Shown here: one piece after another, positions 1 through 9,900 of the stretch
Layout of the letters: the number at the start of each line of letters is the position of its first letter
Position numbering within the stretch: position 1 is the first letter of the stretch
Source of the DNA: Phytoseiulus persimilis
Taxonomy: Eukaryota; Arthropoda; Arachnida; Mesostigmata; Phytoseiidae
Assembly: GCA_037576195.1 (NCBI GenBank)
Contig: CM075102.1
Location: forward strand, 13,264,745-13,328,744
Direction of reading: 5' to 3'
DNA: 64,000 nucleotides
Program-made: the position numbers and the translations under genes
The notes under the pieces: model-generated
Told to the model about the DNA's origin: nothing
Databases searched by the model: none
What the model saw: the letters and a program-made list of their open reading frames with translations, nothing else

Positions 1-755
1 GGAGGCAGAGGAGGGAACGCGTTCTGGACTGTGATAAAGTCCTATTCAATCTCATTGAAAGCGTCGAACTTGACTGACCTGCTCTTCTTCCTACATTGGA
101 GATAGAGGAACTGTCCAACGACTTTGACTCGATGGAAAAAGAAAGCGCCGGTTCCGCTCTCGTTTTCTGCTTTGTGAACGCCCTCACGGTCACACCATAC
201 TGATTTACCGAACTGTTTCCCGTCACATGGGAAGAACGAAGATGGTTTCATCGTTTTGCACTCGAGCCGTGAAGAGTTGGTTTCAGAACTCATCGTGAGT
301 TGAGATTCTGGCTGTGACGGGTGAAGAGCTCTCCCACCAAACTTCCTGCGTCCGACGCTCAAACCAAATCACGATCGTCGCAAACAAAGAGGTGTGATGA
401 TGTGAACACCATGCAAAGAAGTGGTCAAACAGTCGCGTTCGGTTAGGAATTCTTGCTGCGTGCCCATTGGCGCGCTTACGATCAGCGCCGAGAGCCAAAA
501 TCTCCCGGCGCTCCTAATTGCAATCTCATACGTTCTCCTGTATCCTCGGTCGCGGGTGGCAGTTGGAGTCCCTGCTTCCTCGTGTGGTCCGTACTCCTCA
601 CCGGAGCTTCCGATCAAACATACAGTTTCCCTCATACTAAAGGACGGTCCATATGGATAAGACACCCTGATTTTTTTAGCGCAGAAATGCGCTTTTCTTC
701 GGGCGTGTTTACTAGGGTGTAACTGGGAGTGGAACGAAAAAATCGCAGCCGGAGG
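1..755. other. unrecognised sequence at left edge
   Basis: No gene could be recognised on either strand. The open frames are short and overlap each other without motifs. A perfect 6-bp hairpin with a GAAA loop lies at 678-693, followed by a T-rich stretch and CTAG. This loosely recalls a Helitron 3' end, but without the other end it proves nothing. Confidence 0.3.
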
Positions 756-1152
756 CCTTTAAGATTTTTTTCCGGAGCGAGGGAAATTTGAATTCAAGTC
801 GAATTTCATGTGGTAAATCTCGGTGTCTTGTTATAGGTCAATGACAATGAAGTGATGGTAGGTGAAGGAATAGTGAAGATCGGTCCCGGAATCACCCCTC
901 CAGACTTGAAAAGTGAAGGTCAGATTGGTCCCGGAATCACCCCTTAGACCCGGGAAAGTAATGGTAAGATCGGTCCCGGAATCGCCCCTCCAAACTTGAA
1001 ATGTGAGGGTCAGATTGGTCCGGGAATCACCCATCCCAGCCCTTGAGATTTTTTCCAGAGCGAGGGAAATATGAGTTCAAGTTGAATTTCATGCGGTAAA
1101 TCTCGCTGTCTTGTCAGAGGTGAATGACAATGAAGTCATGGTAGGTAAAGTC
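756..1152 (+). repeat. direct repeat of ~112 bp around first satellite block
   Basis: The stretch 756-870 is repeated at 1041-1152 with a few differences. Both copies run from a ccttt/cctt-gagatttttt start, through a shared gagcgagggaaat segment, to a shared caatgacaatgaagt segment. Each copy leads directly into a block of the 45-bp satellite, so leader plus satellite was duplicated as a higher-order unit. Confidence 0.75.
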
Positions 1153-1750
1153 ATGTTCAGATCGGTTCCGGAATCACCCCTCCAGACTTGGTGGTTCTGG
1201 GAAGATCTCAGGAGGAAGTCATTCTCCCCTGCGAGCCTCGGCAAAATATTGTCAGATTGCTCCCGGAATCACTCCACCAGACTTGGCAAAATGTTGTCAG
1301 ATTGGTCCCGAAATCACCCACCAGACTCGGCAAAATATTGTCGAATTGGTCCCGGAATCATCCCTCCAGCCTCGGAAAAATATTGTCGGATTGGTTCCGA
1401 AATAACCCCTCCAGACTCAGAAAAGTATGCTCAGAATGGTGCCGGAATCACCCCCATGTATTCCAGGAGGAATGCGGACAAACTGACAGACGAAGCCGAT
1501 CATAAGTAGTAAGGATCCTCGGATCCAGGGTACGAAAAATCAATTTCCGTACCGGCTGGTACGGGAATTCATTTGCAGTACTACGGAAAATGATGTTTAG
1601 TCTCGGAATCACCTCTCCAGACTTGGGAAGTAATGGTCAGATCGGTCCCGGAATCGCCCCCCAAATCTGGGGAAGTAATGATCAGATCGGTCCCGGAAGC
1701 ACCCCTCCAGACTCGGAAAGTGAAGGTCAGATTGGTCCCGGAATCGCTCC
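871..1750 (-). repeat. 45-bp minisatellite, left array (three blocks)
   Basis: Diverged 45-bp units occur at 871-1036, 1153-1460 and about 1584-1750. The shared core is ggaatcacccctccagactt, followed by a gtcagattggtcc segment. Read on the - strand this is the same family as the long array at the right end of the window (62697-64000), where the core reads ctctggaggggtgattcc. A 45-bp period is 15 codons, so the array keeps long frames open by chance; they are not treated as genes. Confidence 0.85.
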
Positions 1751-1759
1751 AAGAAATCG

Positions 1760-2200
1760 ATGGTCGGTGATCGACCCCCTGGGGCACGGCAGTCCATAAA
1801 CTTCAACGAAGTCGCTCAGGGGGTCCACGTTTCACCCCGTGGTCGACAGGTGGAGTTGCTATTCACGAACGCAGAGGAGCACCTACGCAAGCAACTCCCA
1901 ATTGCCCTCGTCGTGATCATCGTTGGAGTGTTTCCACTCCTTAAATTCATCACCATGGCTGGTGAATTTTTGCTATTATACCACATCGTTCGAGTGTTTA
2001 TCAAATATCGACGATTCTTTTCTGACCCCCAGAGGTTGCAGGACGAGGCCCGACCACCCTCAACACACTCTTACACCCATCGGAGAACAATACGTCGATG
2101 TCGTTCGTTTCGGTGGATCGCAGTATCCCTCCCCGCAACATCCATACATCGCTCCTCATCGTGCCAGCGCGCTCGAGATCCCGTGAGTTGTTTCGGTTGA
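1760..2200 (+). CDS. hypothetical ORF with hydrophobic stretch
   Basis: A 146-residue frame opens with ATG at the edge of the satellite. Its middle (about residues 47-80) is strongly hydrophobic and could span a membrane once or twice. It is preceded by a charged segment (about 17-45) and followed by a basic, Ser-rich tail that looks non-coding. The best part, nt 1790-2050, could be an exon or an old gene fragment. No family was recognised and no clear splice partners were found. Confidence 0.2.
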   Translation: MVGDRPPGARQSINFNEVAQGVHVSPRGRQVELLFTNAEEHLRKQLPIALVVIIVGVFPLLKFITMAGEFLLLYHIVRVFIKYRRFFSDPQRLQDEARPPSTHSYTHRRTIRRCRSFRWIAVSLPATSIHRSSSCQRARDPVSCFG

Positions 2201-3113
2201 AAATCGAGAATTTTCGTGGTTGAGAGCCTCGAGTGCTCATCAGAGGTACGGCTCCAATTCCAATGAGTCGAATGCGCATTCCGGGTCGAACTGTGAGGAA
2301 TAGGCACTGTGCGGGTCGTGTAATTTTTTATGAACTTCACATAGTTCGTGCACACTGAAATGAAATACGAGCTCAATGCATTGAAAGCTGATTATTCTCA
2401 TGCTTCTCCAATCCGGCGCGGTGTCTCTGAAATGCTCTAGAAATGTGGAGTCGTGGAGAGTTCGTTCTGGTTCTATTTCGAAGCCGAATATTCGTTCTCG
2501 GAAATGACACGAGACACAGTTCCCCAATCCTCTTGGAACGGGAACGACATGCAATTCAAGAACACCCATTCCGAACTCCATTCATGAATATTTCTGAGCG
2601 ATATCGTAATTTGAATCTTTAGATCGTTTCTACGCGTTCCATGCCGTTGTGATGATTTCTAGGTATATCCTCAGAAAAAGGCTGACAATCAACAACGGAA
2701 GGATCAAACGATAGACTGCAACGAGTCGAGGAAGGTCCGGCCACCACTGAGCCCAGCTGGATACTCAAGTTCCGTAGCCGTACATACAAGTAAGCCTTCG
2801 CCGGTTCCAACCTTCCAAGATAAACCGCCATCGCAGCTCCTGAGCGAATTTCGCTCCTGTGCTTCTGGAGCTGCATTCCGTGCATCTGGTCTCATGGGAT
2901 GTTCGTGCCGGGGGGAAGGACGGAACCATTCGAACCATAAATGATGAACCTCCACGGGGGTGGGCCAATCCCTGCCTCGCAGCGATGGTGGATCTGAAAT
3001 GTCTCAAGGGAACGCGGCCGTGGGTTCGTATCACAGAACATCGGGCGCAATGCCGTAGACTAGCTCCGATTGCTTACAGGCTGAAGTCAAAGTTTTCCAC
3101 TCCCATGATCAAC
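2201..3113. other. no gene recognised; host flank of Tigger
   Basis: Open frames of 80-113 codons occur in several frames on both strands, but none has a recognisable motif. The right edge is the insertion site of the Tigger element, whose TA duplication is at 3114-3115. Confidence 0.3.
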
Positions 3114-3115
3114 TA

Positions 3116-3139
3116 CAGTCAAGCCTCGCTAACTTGGAA
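3116..3139 (+). repeat. Tigger left terminal inverted repeat
   Basis: This 24-bp end pairs with 26264-26287 in reverse complement with one mismatch (C versus T at the ninth base). TA precedes it. Confidence 0.9.
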
Positions 3140-3162
3140 AATCTGGGAGTCTTGGTCGAAGG

Positions 3163-3476
3163 TGTTGAAATATAGCCATATTTCTGGGTAGCTGGAATTG
3201 GTCTGAAACAATGCAGGGGGAAGACGAGGACATCCTGAGCGAAACCCTTTTCTGTGAGATACTGACAATGCCATCCATAAAGGACCTTCCGGCCTCCATG
3301 GACTGGCTCTTCTTTCGACAGTGGTATATATAACCCCAATAAAGCAACGCTCAGGGAGCTACTCTATTCTAACACCGAATCCCTGTCTCTTTATTGTGTG
3401 CCGTGCTCTTCCCATACTTTACAGATACTTCTAGGTGAGGTGTCACCAACTGAGCTACGTGGACCTTATTCCAACA
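3163..3476 (+). repeat. Copia 5' LTR
   Basis: This 314-bp repeat opens TGTTG and closes CAACA. It shares the last ~158 bp with the 3' LTR with one mismatch (ctcttTattg versus ctcttCattg). It contains 142 bp (about 3174-3315) that the 3' LTR lacks. A possible primer-binding site, ttatcagcac, starts about 5 nt downstream. Near the right end, its - strand carries a tRNA A-box-like tagctcagttggtgacacc. Confidence 0.9.
3325..3343 (+). promoter_or_regulatory. Copia LTR TATA box and poly(A) signal
   Basis: TATATATAA (3325-3333) is followed after four bases by AATAAA (3338-3343). Both are preserved in the 3' LTR. Such tight packing of promoter and polyadenylation motifs is common in LTRs, where the R region starts just downstream of the TATA box. 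Confidence 0.6.
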
Positions 3477-3594
3477 TTCGTTATCAGCACGAGTAATAGC
3501 GGACACCTTCATCTGGACAGTGTACTGTGAAGTGCGTGACTCTCAGAGTGTACAAGTGATCGTTCGGTGCATCGAGTGAAAGAAGTCCTCGTGA

Positions 3595-4800
3595 ATGATG
3601 AATCCATCTGAGAGTCAACGTGGTCAGGCAGATTCCACCAGCTCCCAGGGCTTCAGTGATATAGGCGACGACATGCCCGAGCAATCAGCTAGAAGAGTTG
3701 GCGAACAGCTGGGACAAGGCAAAGACGATGGGACGGATGATGAAGACGGTCTCAACATGACTCCAAGGCATCGTTCCCGTGAAGTGGTGCAGTTGAAGCT
3801 GGACGGCTCAAATTACACGGCTTGAAAAACCCTGATTTCTGCCGCATGGGATGCAGATCCATATGCGCTCGATGTTGCTCTGGGAAATCTGGCACCGCCT
3901 CCCAAAACGAAGACCGACAAACAATCCAAAATCCAGAGGCAGAAGTTCCACGCTGGGAACCGTGCCGCGCGATGCACTCTGTTTGCATCGCTCCAAACTG
4001 CCCTCGCTGTTTCTTTGTTCTCCGGAAGATCCGACACCGTGGAAGCCCCAGAAATGTGGCGTGAGGTAACCGGCAAGTTCACCCTTACAAATGGTGCTCT
4101 GAAACGGTTGGCTCTCACCAAGTTCCACAACTTCGTGTACCAGGCGAACAAGATAGCGGGGACAACCTCTTCCGATTCAAGCAGATAGCGGCTCATGTTG
4201 CGTCTCTTGGCGTCCAACTTCCTGATGATTTGAAGATAACGGTTCTTCTCGATAGTCTTCCCGCATCCTGGGAGGCCTCCAAGCAGGGTTTCAACGCGAG
4301 AGAGGATGCGTCTCAATCTCTGACTCATCCGATGGCAGCTATCGAACTTGAGGCGATCAGAACAGGACGTTTCGACGCTAACGAGGTCACGGCCTTATTC
4401 TCGAGACTCCGTACATCCCGTAACAAACAGCATGGTCAGAAGACCTTCAACAGGACCAGTGTTAACCACACCGTCACTCGAACAACAGAGAGAACCTGCT
4501 ACAAGTGCGGACGGACTGGACATCTCATGGCCCAGTGTCGCGTCCCAGTGCAGGGTGGGCACTCCGGCCGAAATCAACGACAGCACCATCATCGTCCTCA
4601 GCAACAACATCAAAATCACCAGAGACGCCCCGGAAGGCGACCTGGAAACCGGCAAAATCAACAACCCGCAACCGCCAACCACAGCGAAGTCCGCGCCATC
4701 GATTTCTACAATTGTGAGTTAGAGCAGACAGAGACAAACAGCGTGACTCCAGACAATGAGTTCATCGTGGACAGTGGAACGAATTTTCATATGATCAACT
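3595..4800 (+). pseudogene. gag: Copia gag and start of protease (broken)
   Basis: Translation from ATG 3595 gives an acidic leader and then the Copia Gag entry motif ending LDGSNYTA. The expected Trp codon is TGA (3823-3825). Gag-like sequence continues in the same frame to a frameshift near 4150-4170 and then runs in another frame. That frame has a typical Gag helix region, a CCHC zinc knuckle (CYKCGRTGHLMAQC, about 4498-4539) and a Gln/Arg-rich tail. The protease active-site motif VDSGTNFHM (about 4768-4794) follows. The frame is interrupted at 4800, where a non-LTR retrotransposon entered within the protease. Gag would form the particle and protease would cut the polyprotein. Two lesions inside gag plus the insertion make this a pseudogene. 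Confidence 0.88.
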
Positions 4801-4884
4801 CCAAAGATCATGGGGTATGGGTATTTATTGATCCAGATTGGAGCGATTTGTAATTTTACATTGAGCTCTTCTCAGCCTTTCATG

Positions 4885-7800
4885 TCAGGTGCTTTCGCGG
4901 ATCAGATGGACTCCTTTCTCCCAGTTTTCTAGGATTCTTTTCGTTTTGTTCAGCAGAGATGGGTTCTGTTTCTCCTCGAGGAGTCCCAATCGTTCGAGGA
5001 GATCATCTTCTGTGAAGTGGGCGTCGTTGCATTCGAAGATCACGTGTTTTAAGTTTTCTTCGTACACGCCGCACCTTTGGCAGGTACTGCTTTCCTGCCT
5101 ATTGGAAAACATGGAGTGTGCTCTGGTTGGCAGCATGCCTGCTCTTGCCAGAGCTAAGAGAGCATCACCCCGCCGATTTTCGTAGAGGTGGGTTCGTACA
5201 CCGAGAGATAGTTTCCCTTTCCGGTATAGCTCCAGGCTTGGTTTGAAGATCATGTCTTCTCTTTCGTCAGCGTTTCGCGTATTCTCTTCTTGATTTGAGA
5301 ATTGTATGCGTTCAGAGCTGGCTTCCCTTGCGCTGAGAATATTGCTACGAATTGGTCGCAGCCGTATTTCTCGTTCAGCTCTTGGGTTCGTGACACTAGC
5401 TCTGTTTGTATTCCAATGATTTCCAGGAAGTTTAAGATGGCTTTCGGCCACCGGTCGTCGGGCATCGTCTGGACTCTCTTCATGTATCGAAGCTTGCTCT
5501 GGGCTTCTCTCGCGTCAAAGAAGGACCACCCAAGCTCGCCTTGTATGAATTCTTCGGCTACCTTGTATGCAGGTATACCGATCGCCCATCTTCCTGCGTC
5601 TCTTTGGGATTTTTCTAGAAGGCCTCGCAGTTTTTTTGACATGACCGTCACCGCATTACTATATGTTAATTGTGGGACAACTGTCGCCTTCCATTGGGCT
5701 TTCGATATTTCAAATCTGTTATAGCCCCATGTTGCCGTGGCGTGCATTTTATGCAGGGCCGTCGTCGTTTGTCTTTCCCACTTTTCCTCCTGTTCAGCGA
5801 GGTAGTTCTTGTGGTCGGACAGGGTCAATCCCAGATATTTGTATTCGTGGTCTAGTGGTAATGGTCGTCCCTGGATCTCGAGGTTCAGGCACTTCCCCGT
5901 GTTGTGAGGCGAGTATATTACTATTGCACTCTTCGAGGGGTTGAACTTGAGATCCTTCTCAACTCCGAATTCCGAGACGATTCCGAGGAGTTTCTCCATT
6001 TCTTTCTCATTTTTTGCCATCAGGACCAGATCGTCTGCAAAGAGTAGGCCAGGTATCTTGAGTGAGGTATTCTCCTTCAAGTCCCATTGCCATTTCTTTG
6101 TTCGAACCGTGAACCCAGCTCGGCACTCCACGAGTCTGCTTCCGAGGTCCGAAATGTAAAGCATGAACAGTATACTAGATAGGGGGCAGCCTTGTTTGAG
6201 CCCTGTATCTGTGGTCATCCACGCTGATGATGCCTCGCCGCTCACGAGTTTCACCTTGTTGTTTGAGTAAAGCGATTGCAGTATTTCCACCCATGATTGG
6301 TCCATTCCTAAGTCGATCAGGGTTTGCCAGAGTGTTGTCCTGCATACGCGGTCGTAGGCTTTCGTTGCGTCAAGAAAGGCGCAGACTAGTCCTGTCTTTT
6401 CCCTTCTAGATATCTCGATAGCGGCTGTGAGGATAAATATGTTATCATCTCCTCTGCGCTGTCGACGAAACCCGTTTTGCATCTCACCTACAACTTTTTT
6501 TTTCTCCATCCAGTCTTGGATTCTGCTTGCCATGATTCGCGCGAAAACGATGAGATGGAGATCGGGCGATATGTTAGGAGCTGACCTCTTCTCGAATTCG
6601 ATTTTTCGATCACCGATACCCTGCTACACCTCCAGTCAATGGGGAAATCTGATTTTCCCTCAAGGAATTCATTGAAGATTGTTGCTATCTGGTTCAGGCT
6701 ATGTTCTCCTAAGTTTTTAAGAATCCTGGCTGGGATGCCGTCAAGGCCACAGCTAGATCTGGTGTTCATTCGAGAGAGTATATTTTTGATCTCTTCTCGA
6801 GTGGTCCGTATTCCCGATTGGCGAAGTAGTCTTACGGCTTCTGGTTCCGTTTCTGTCGCCACATTCGCCTGTAATAATTCTTTCGCGACTCCCGTGAGGT
6901 GTTCCGGAAGGTCCGTTTCACCAATGGGTCGTCCTTCGTTGTCTCTGACAGACAGCGCCATCGATTTTCTCGGTTTGGCTCGGTTAACGAGCCTCCAGAA
7001 TTTTCGGCAGCGTTCGCCTCTCGGCGCTGAGAGGACCTCTCGCATCGCTTTGTTGTCGCGAGCGTAGATCTCTCTTCCAGCCTCCTCTCTGACTGCTTGT
7101 TGGGCCTGCCGGTATTCTCGCTCAGCGGCGGCCACGCCTAGTTTTGTCCTCCGTGCTAGACGCCACAGCTTGTTCTCATTCCGACGTATCCTCTCCAAGT
7201 CCGATATTCGTTTGGAGTGGATCATGGCGCCGTCGTTGATTTTCGAGAGTCGGTTTGATGCTCTCATGGATCGCCTGATGGTCCCATGCATGGCGCCGTA
7301 GGATATGGTGCCACGAGTTGCTGCGCGCTCGAGTTCCGATTCGATCAAGCTACAAGCTTTCCTGACGTCGAGTCGGGTCACCATTCGCTTTTTTTGATTG
7401 TCGGATCTCGCTGCGCTGCTATATTGCATTCTGAGAAGATTGTGGTCGCTGATCGACGTTATCTCTCTTCTTTCATCAATGTGCATCCAGTTGATGTTCT
7501 CGAGGGCTTTGTTATTGACTATGATGAAATCGATCGCCGATTCCTTCCTAGTGAATCTCCCCTCACACTTTTCGGTTGTGTTGAGGATCGTGAGCCCGAG
7601 TTCTACAGTGAACGCTTCGAGGAGTTTCCCTCTGGGGTTGCTTCTGCCATCTAGTTGAGCCAGGTGGGAGTTTGCGTCTCCGCCTAGAAATAGACAATCG
7701 TAGCTCGCGCTTTTAGTCGTAATGAGGGACCGTAGGGAGTCCAGGAATACCTCATCTTGCTCCTTCGATCCGTGCGCGATGTAGAAAGATATTATTATCC

Positions 7801-8149
7801 ATCTCTGATCCTCTATTTGGGTTGCTTGTGCCAACCAGTCGTTGCCTCTTTCAACCCAGAGTATTTCCAGGTTGATTGAGGTAAGAATTCCGACTCCCCC
7901 GTGGGGGTATCTCTCGCTCGTCTCTCGACGGTTGCTCGAGTTAAACTGGAATCCTTCGATGTTTGGGCAGCTTTCTTCGTTCATGAGTCGTGTTCCTGAT
8001 AAGAGCATTATATTAATATTTTTCGCTATCAGTACGTCTCTTTCCAGGGTGGCCCACTTAGCCTTATTAAATCTAGTTCAATTGATATTCAATACACCGA
8101 AATTAATGAGGGACCCGCCCTCGAATATACGGGGTGAACGTTTATTCAT
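4885..8149 (-). pseudogene. non-LTR ORF2: endonuclease, reverse transcriptase (broken)
   Basis: A likely ATG at 8149 opens the endonuclease, but a TGA at 8078-8080 interrupts it after about 23 codons. The rest is well kept: LGGDANSH and SDHNLL are the APE-type catalytic motifs. Reverse transcriptase motifs follow, with YRPISISS near 6570, then after a frameshift GLKQGCPLS and LFADDLVL. A second frameshift near 5250-5265 leads into the C-terminal part with CQRCGVYEENLKHVIFEC, the zinc-knuckle-like end of such ORF2 proteins. At the first shift a short stretch seems to be missing between YRPIS and FARIMASR. One nonsense and two frameshift lesions mean this copy cannot move itself. Confidence 0.88.
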
Positions 8150-8179
8150 TTTTGGCGGGTTGGTGGGCCAGACTTTTTG

Positions 8180-9724
8180 TCAGTTCTGATTGTAGCCTCC
8201 CTCATTTTTTGAGGCGGCTCCCGATCCTCCTCCTCTTTTAGCAGTCGAAGCTGAAGAGGTGGATGGGTTCGGGGCCGGTTTGCGCGTCAATTTGTACTTT
8301 GGGTCGTACCTGCAGTCGCTCCTCTCGTTCCTACTGGCCGTCGAGGCTCCGGTGGGAGGAGGATGCTGACTGGTCGACGGTCGAGCATCATCTTGGCTCG
8401 TTGATGGCCTTTGATGGTGAGTCTCTGGTCGGGGGGGCTTGCGCTGGTTTGATCGGTCCAGGCTTTGGCGTGGTCTTTTCGCCGGTCTGTCTCCAGACTT
8501 CCTGGGTGATCTTGTCCGTTCGTTTCTCCTGGCGTTGAGCGGAGTTACGTAAGATTCTTGAGAGGGTTTTGGTTTCTTACCTTCCTCTCTCGATTTGCAG
8601 GTCGGACATTTTGGAATTTCTGCGGTGACCTTCGCGATGGCTTCTTCGAGGATCTCTTTCTGTTCTGCAACGAATTCGGCCCTCTTCTTGCTTGCCTCCG
8701 CTCTGTCACCTATAGCTGATTTGAACTCGCATCGCTTTTGTTGCAAGTGATGCTCGTCCGTTTCGCTGAAGTTCAGGGTTTCGTTAATCGCTCTCTTTAG
8801 TCTGTTAAAGATTATTTTGAGACCGATTTGATTATACCTGATGGCCGACGGGTCTTGAGGGTCGAGGGTGTTTGTGTTACGTGAATCGCCTGAGATGAGT
8901 CTCAAGTCTATCGCATTCACTCTCATACTCCTCATTTCGTCGGAGGCCAGGATCTTTTCGTTAACGGCTGCGACGTTGCGCGCAGACTCGCTCTCGATCA
9001 TCGTGCACCATGTGACTGATAGCACCCTCGGGTTATTCCTTAGCGCGGCCATTGGTGCGATGATGAGTTTGGCCGTTTCCTCAACTCCTGATCCATGCTC
9101 TGCATGTTTGATCAGGTCGTTGACTCCCGAGTGGCACAACAGGTGAACGTCTGTGTTCCTGTTGGCCTCGAGGAAGTTGTCTGTTTCGGAGACTATTTTC
9201 GCCGTGTCCATGTCAGCTGTACAGGAGAAACGTCCGAAGACCGTGCGCCCCGCAAATTCGGCATAGAGATCAACCTCAGGATGCTGTAGCTTCAGCTTTC
9301 GGAGACCTCGGTCGCTGAATACTAGTACACAGGGACTTACCGTCTCCTCCGGCGTCGGCAAGCTCTCCTGGATATCCATGCCAATGATGGCATTAGCTGC
9401 CTCTTCGGCTGCTATCTCTATGTCGCTTTTTTTTTGAGAATTGTCAGTTTCTCGGAGTTTCGATCGCAGGGCTTCGATCTGGGTACGGAGTTCTTCGTTC
9501 TGCGTTGAGAGAACTAGAACCCGTTCTTCGCATTTTGCGAGAGCTACTTTCGCATGCTCCGTGTCAATCTGCAGTTGCAAGGCAACTTTCTCTGACGTAC
9601 TTCTAGCCGTTCTTAGATTATCTAATTCGGCTCTCAGTACTCCAGTTACGCAGCAACCGTTCTCCGCCAAAATCAGATTAGCGTAGCCGGCACAGCTCGC
9701 GCACGTGTGTTTCGCAGGGTTCAT
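8180..9724 (-). CDS. non-LTR ORF1 protein with coiled coil and SGNH-like domain
   Basis: This intact frame has 514 residues from ATG 9724; an upstream extension to 9814 has only a GTG start. The N-terminus has a Cys cluster (TCASCAGY), followed by a heptad-rich coiled coil (about residues 30-95). Then comes a segment starting CVLVFSDRGLR with a later HSGVNDL. These resemble blocks I and III (GDS.. and G.ND) of the SGNH/esterase fold found in ORF1 of CR1-like elements, although the nucleophile block reads SDR rather than GDS. The C-terminus is basic and Ser/Pro-rich. The protein would bind element RNA as an oligomer. It lies 30 nt upstream of ORF2 and stays open while ORF2 is broken. Confidence 0.75.
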   Translation of the reverse strand: MNPAKHTCASCAGYANLILAENGCCVTGVLRAELDNLRTARSTSEKVALQLQIDTEHAKVALAKCEERVLVLSTQNEELRTQIEALRSKLRETDNSQKKSDIEIAAEEAANAIIGMDIQESLPTPEETVSPCVLVFSDRGLRKLKLQHPEVDLYAEFAGRTVFGRFSCTADMDTAKIVSETDNFLEANRNTDVHLLCHSGVNDLIKHAEHGSGVEETAKLIIAPMAALRNNPRVLSVTWCTMIESESARNVAAVNEKILASDEMRSMRVNAIDLRLISGDSRNTNTLDPQDPSAIRYNQIGLKIIFNRLKRAINETLNFSETDEHHLQQKRCEFKSAIGDRAEASKKRAEFVAEQKEILEEAIAKVTAEIPKCPTCKSREEGKKPKPSQESYVTPLNARRNERTRSPRKSGDRPAKRPRQSLDRSNQRKPPRPETHHQRPSTSQDDARPSTSQHPPPTGASTASRNERSDCRYDPKYKLTRKPAPNPSTSSASTAKRGGGSGAASKNEGGYNQN

Positions 9725-9900
9725 GGTTTCCACTGACCTAACCTTGCAATGCAGTTGACACTTGCTGTGGTGAAGACTTGCACGGTGATTGTTCACTTTA
9801 GCGCCTAAGACCACCGTTTTTTTCTGCTAATTTCGCCTCTTTTTTTGCTTTTTCGAGAGGCTCTCCGAAACACGCCTTGTTTCCGTCGTAGCAGACGACG

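Larger units (their letters stand above)
4801..9900 (-). mobile_element. non-LTR retrotransposon (two-ORF, APE-type endonuclease)
   Basis: A ~5.1-kb element on the - strand is bounded by a 17-bp target duplication, at 4784-4800 and 9901-9917, with one mismatch. Its 5' end is at 9900 and its 3' end at 4801; no poly(A) tail is seen. It encodes an ORF1 with a coiled coil and SGNH-like segment, and an ORF2 with APE-like endonuclease, reverse transcriptase and a C-terminal Cys/His region. That architecture fits the Jockey/CR1 side of the non-LTR tree, inferred from domain layout only. The target site lies in the Copia protease, so the element is younger than the Copia insertion. Confidence 0.9.

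Noticed and set aside
678-720. Hairpin agcgca-gaaa-tgcgct followed by CTAG as a Helitron 3' end
   Set aside because: The target context (A|T) and a matching 5' TC end were not found; a 6-bp hairpin is common by chance.
1111-1509. 132-codon + strand frame through the left array
   Set aside because: Same reason: satellite units with a 15-codon period. The peptide repeats follow the DNA repeat.
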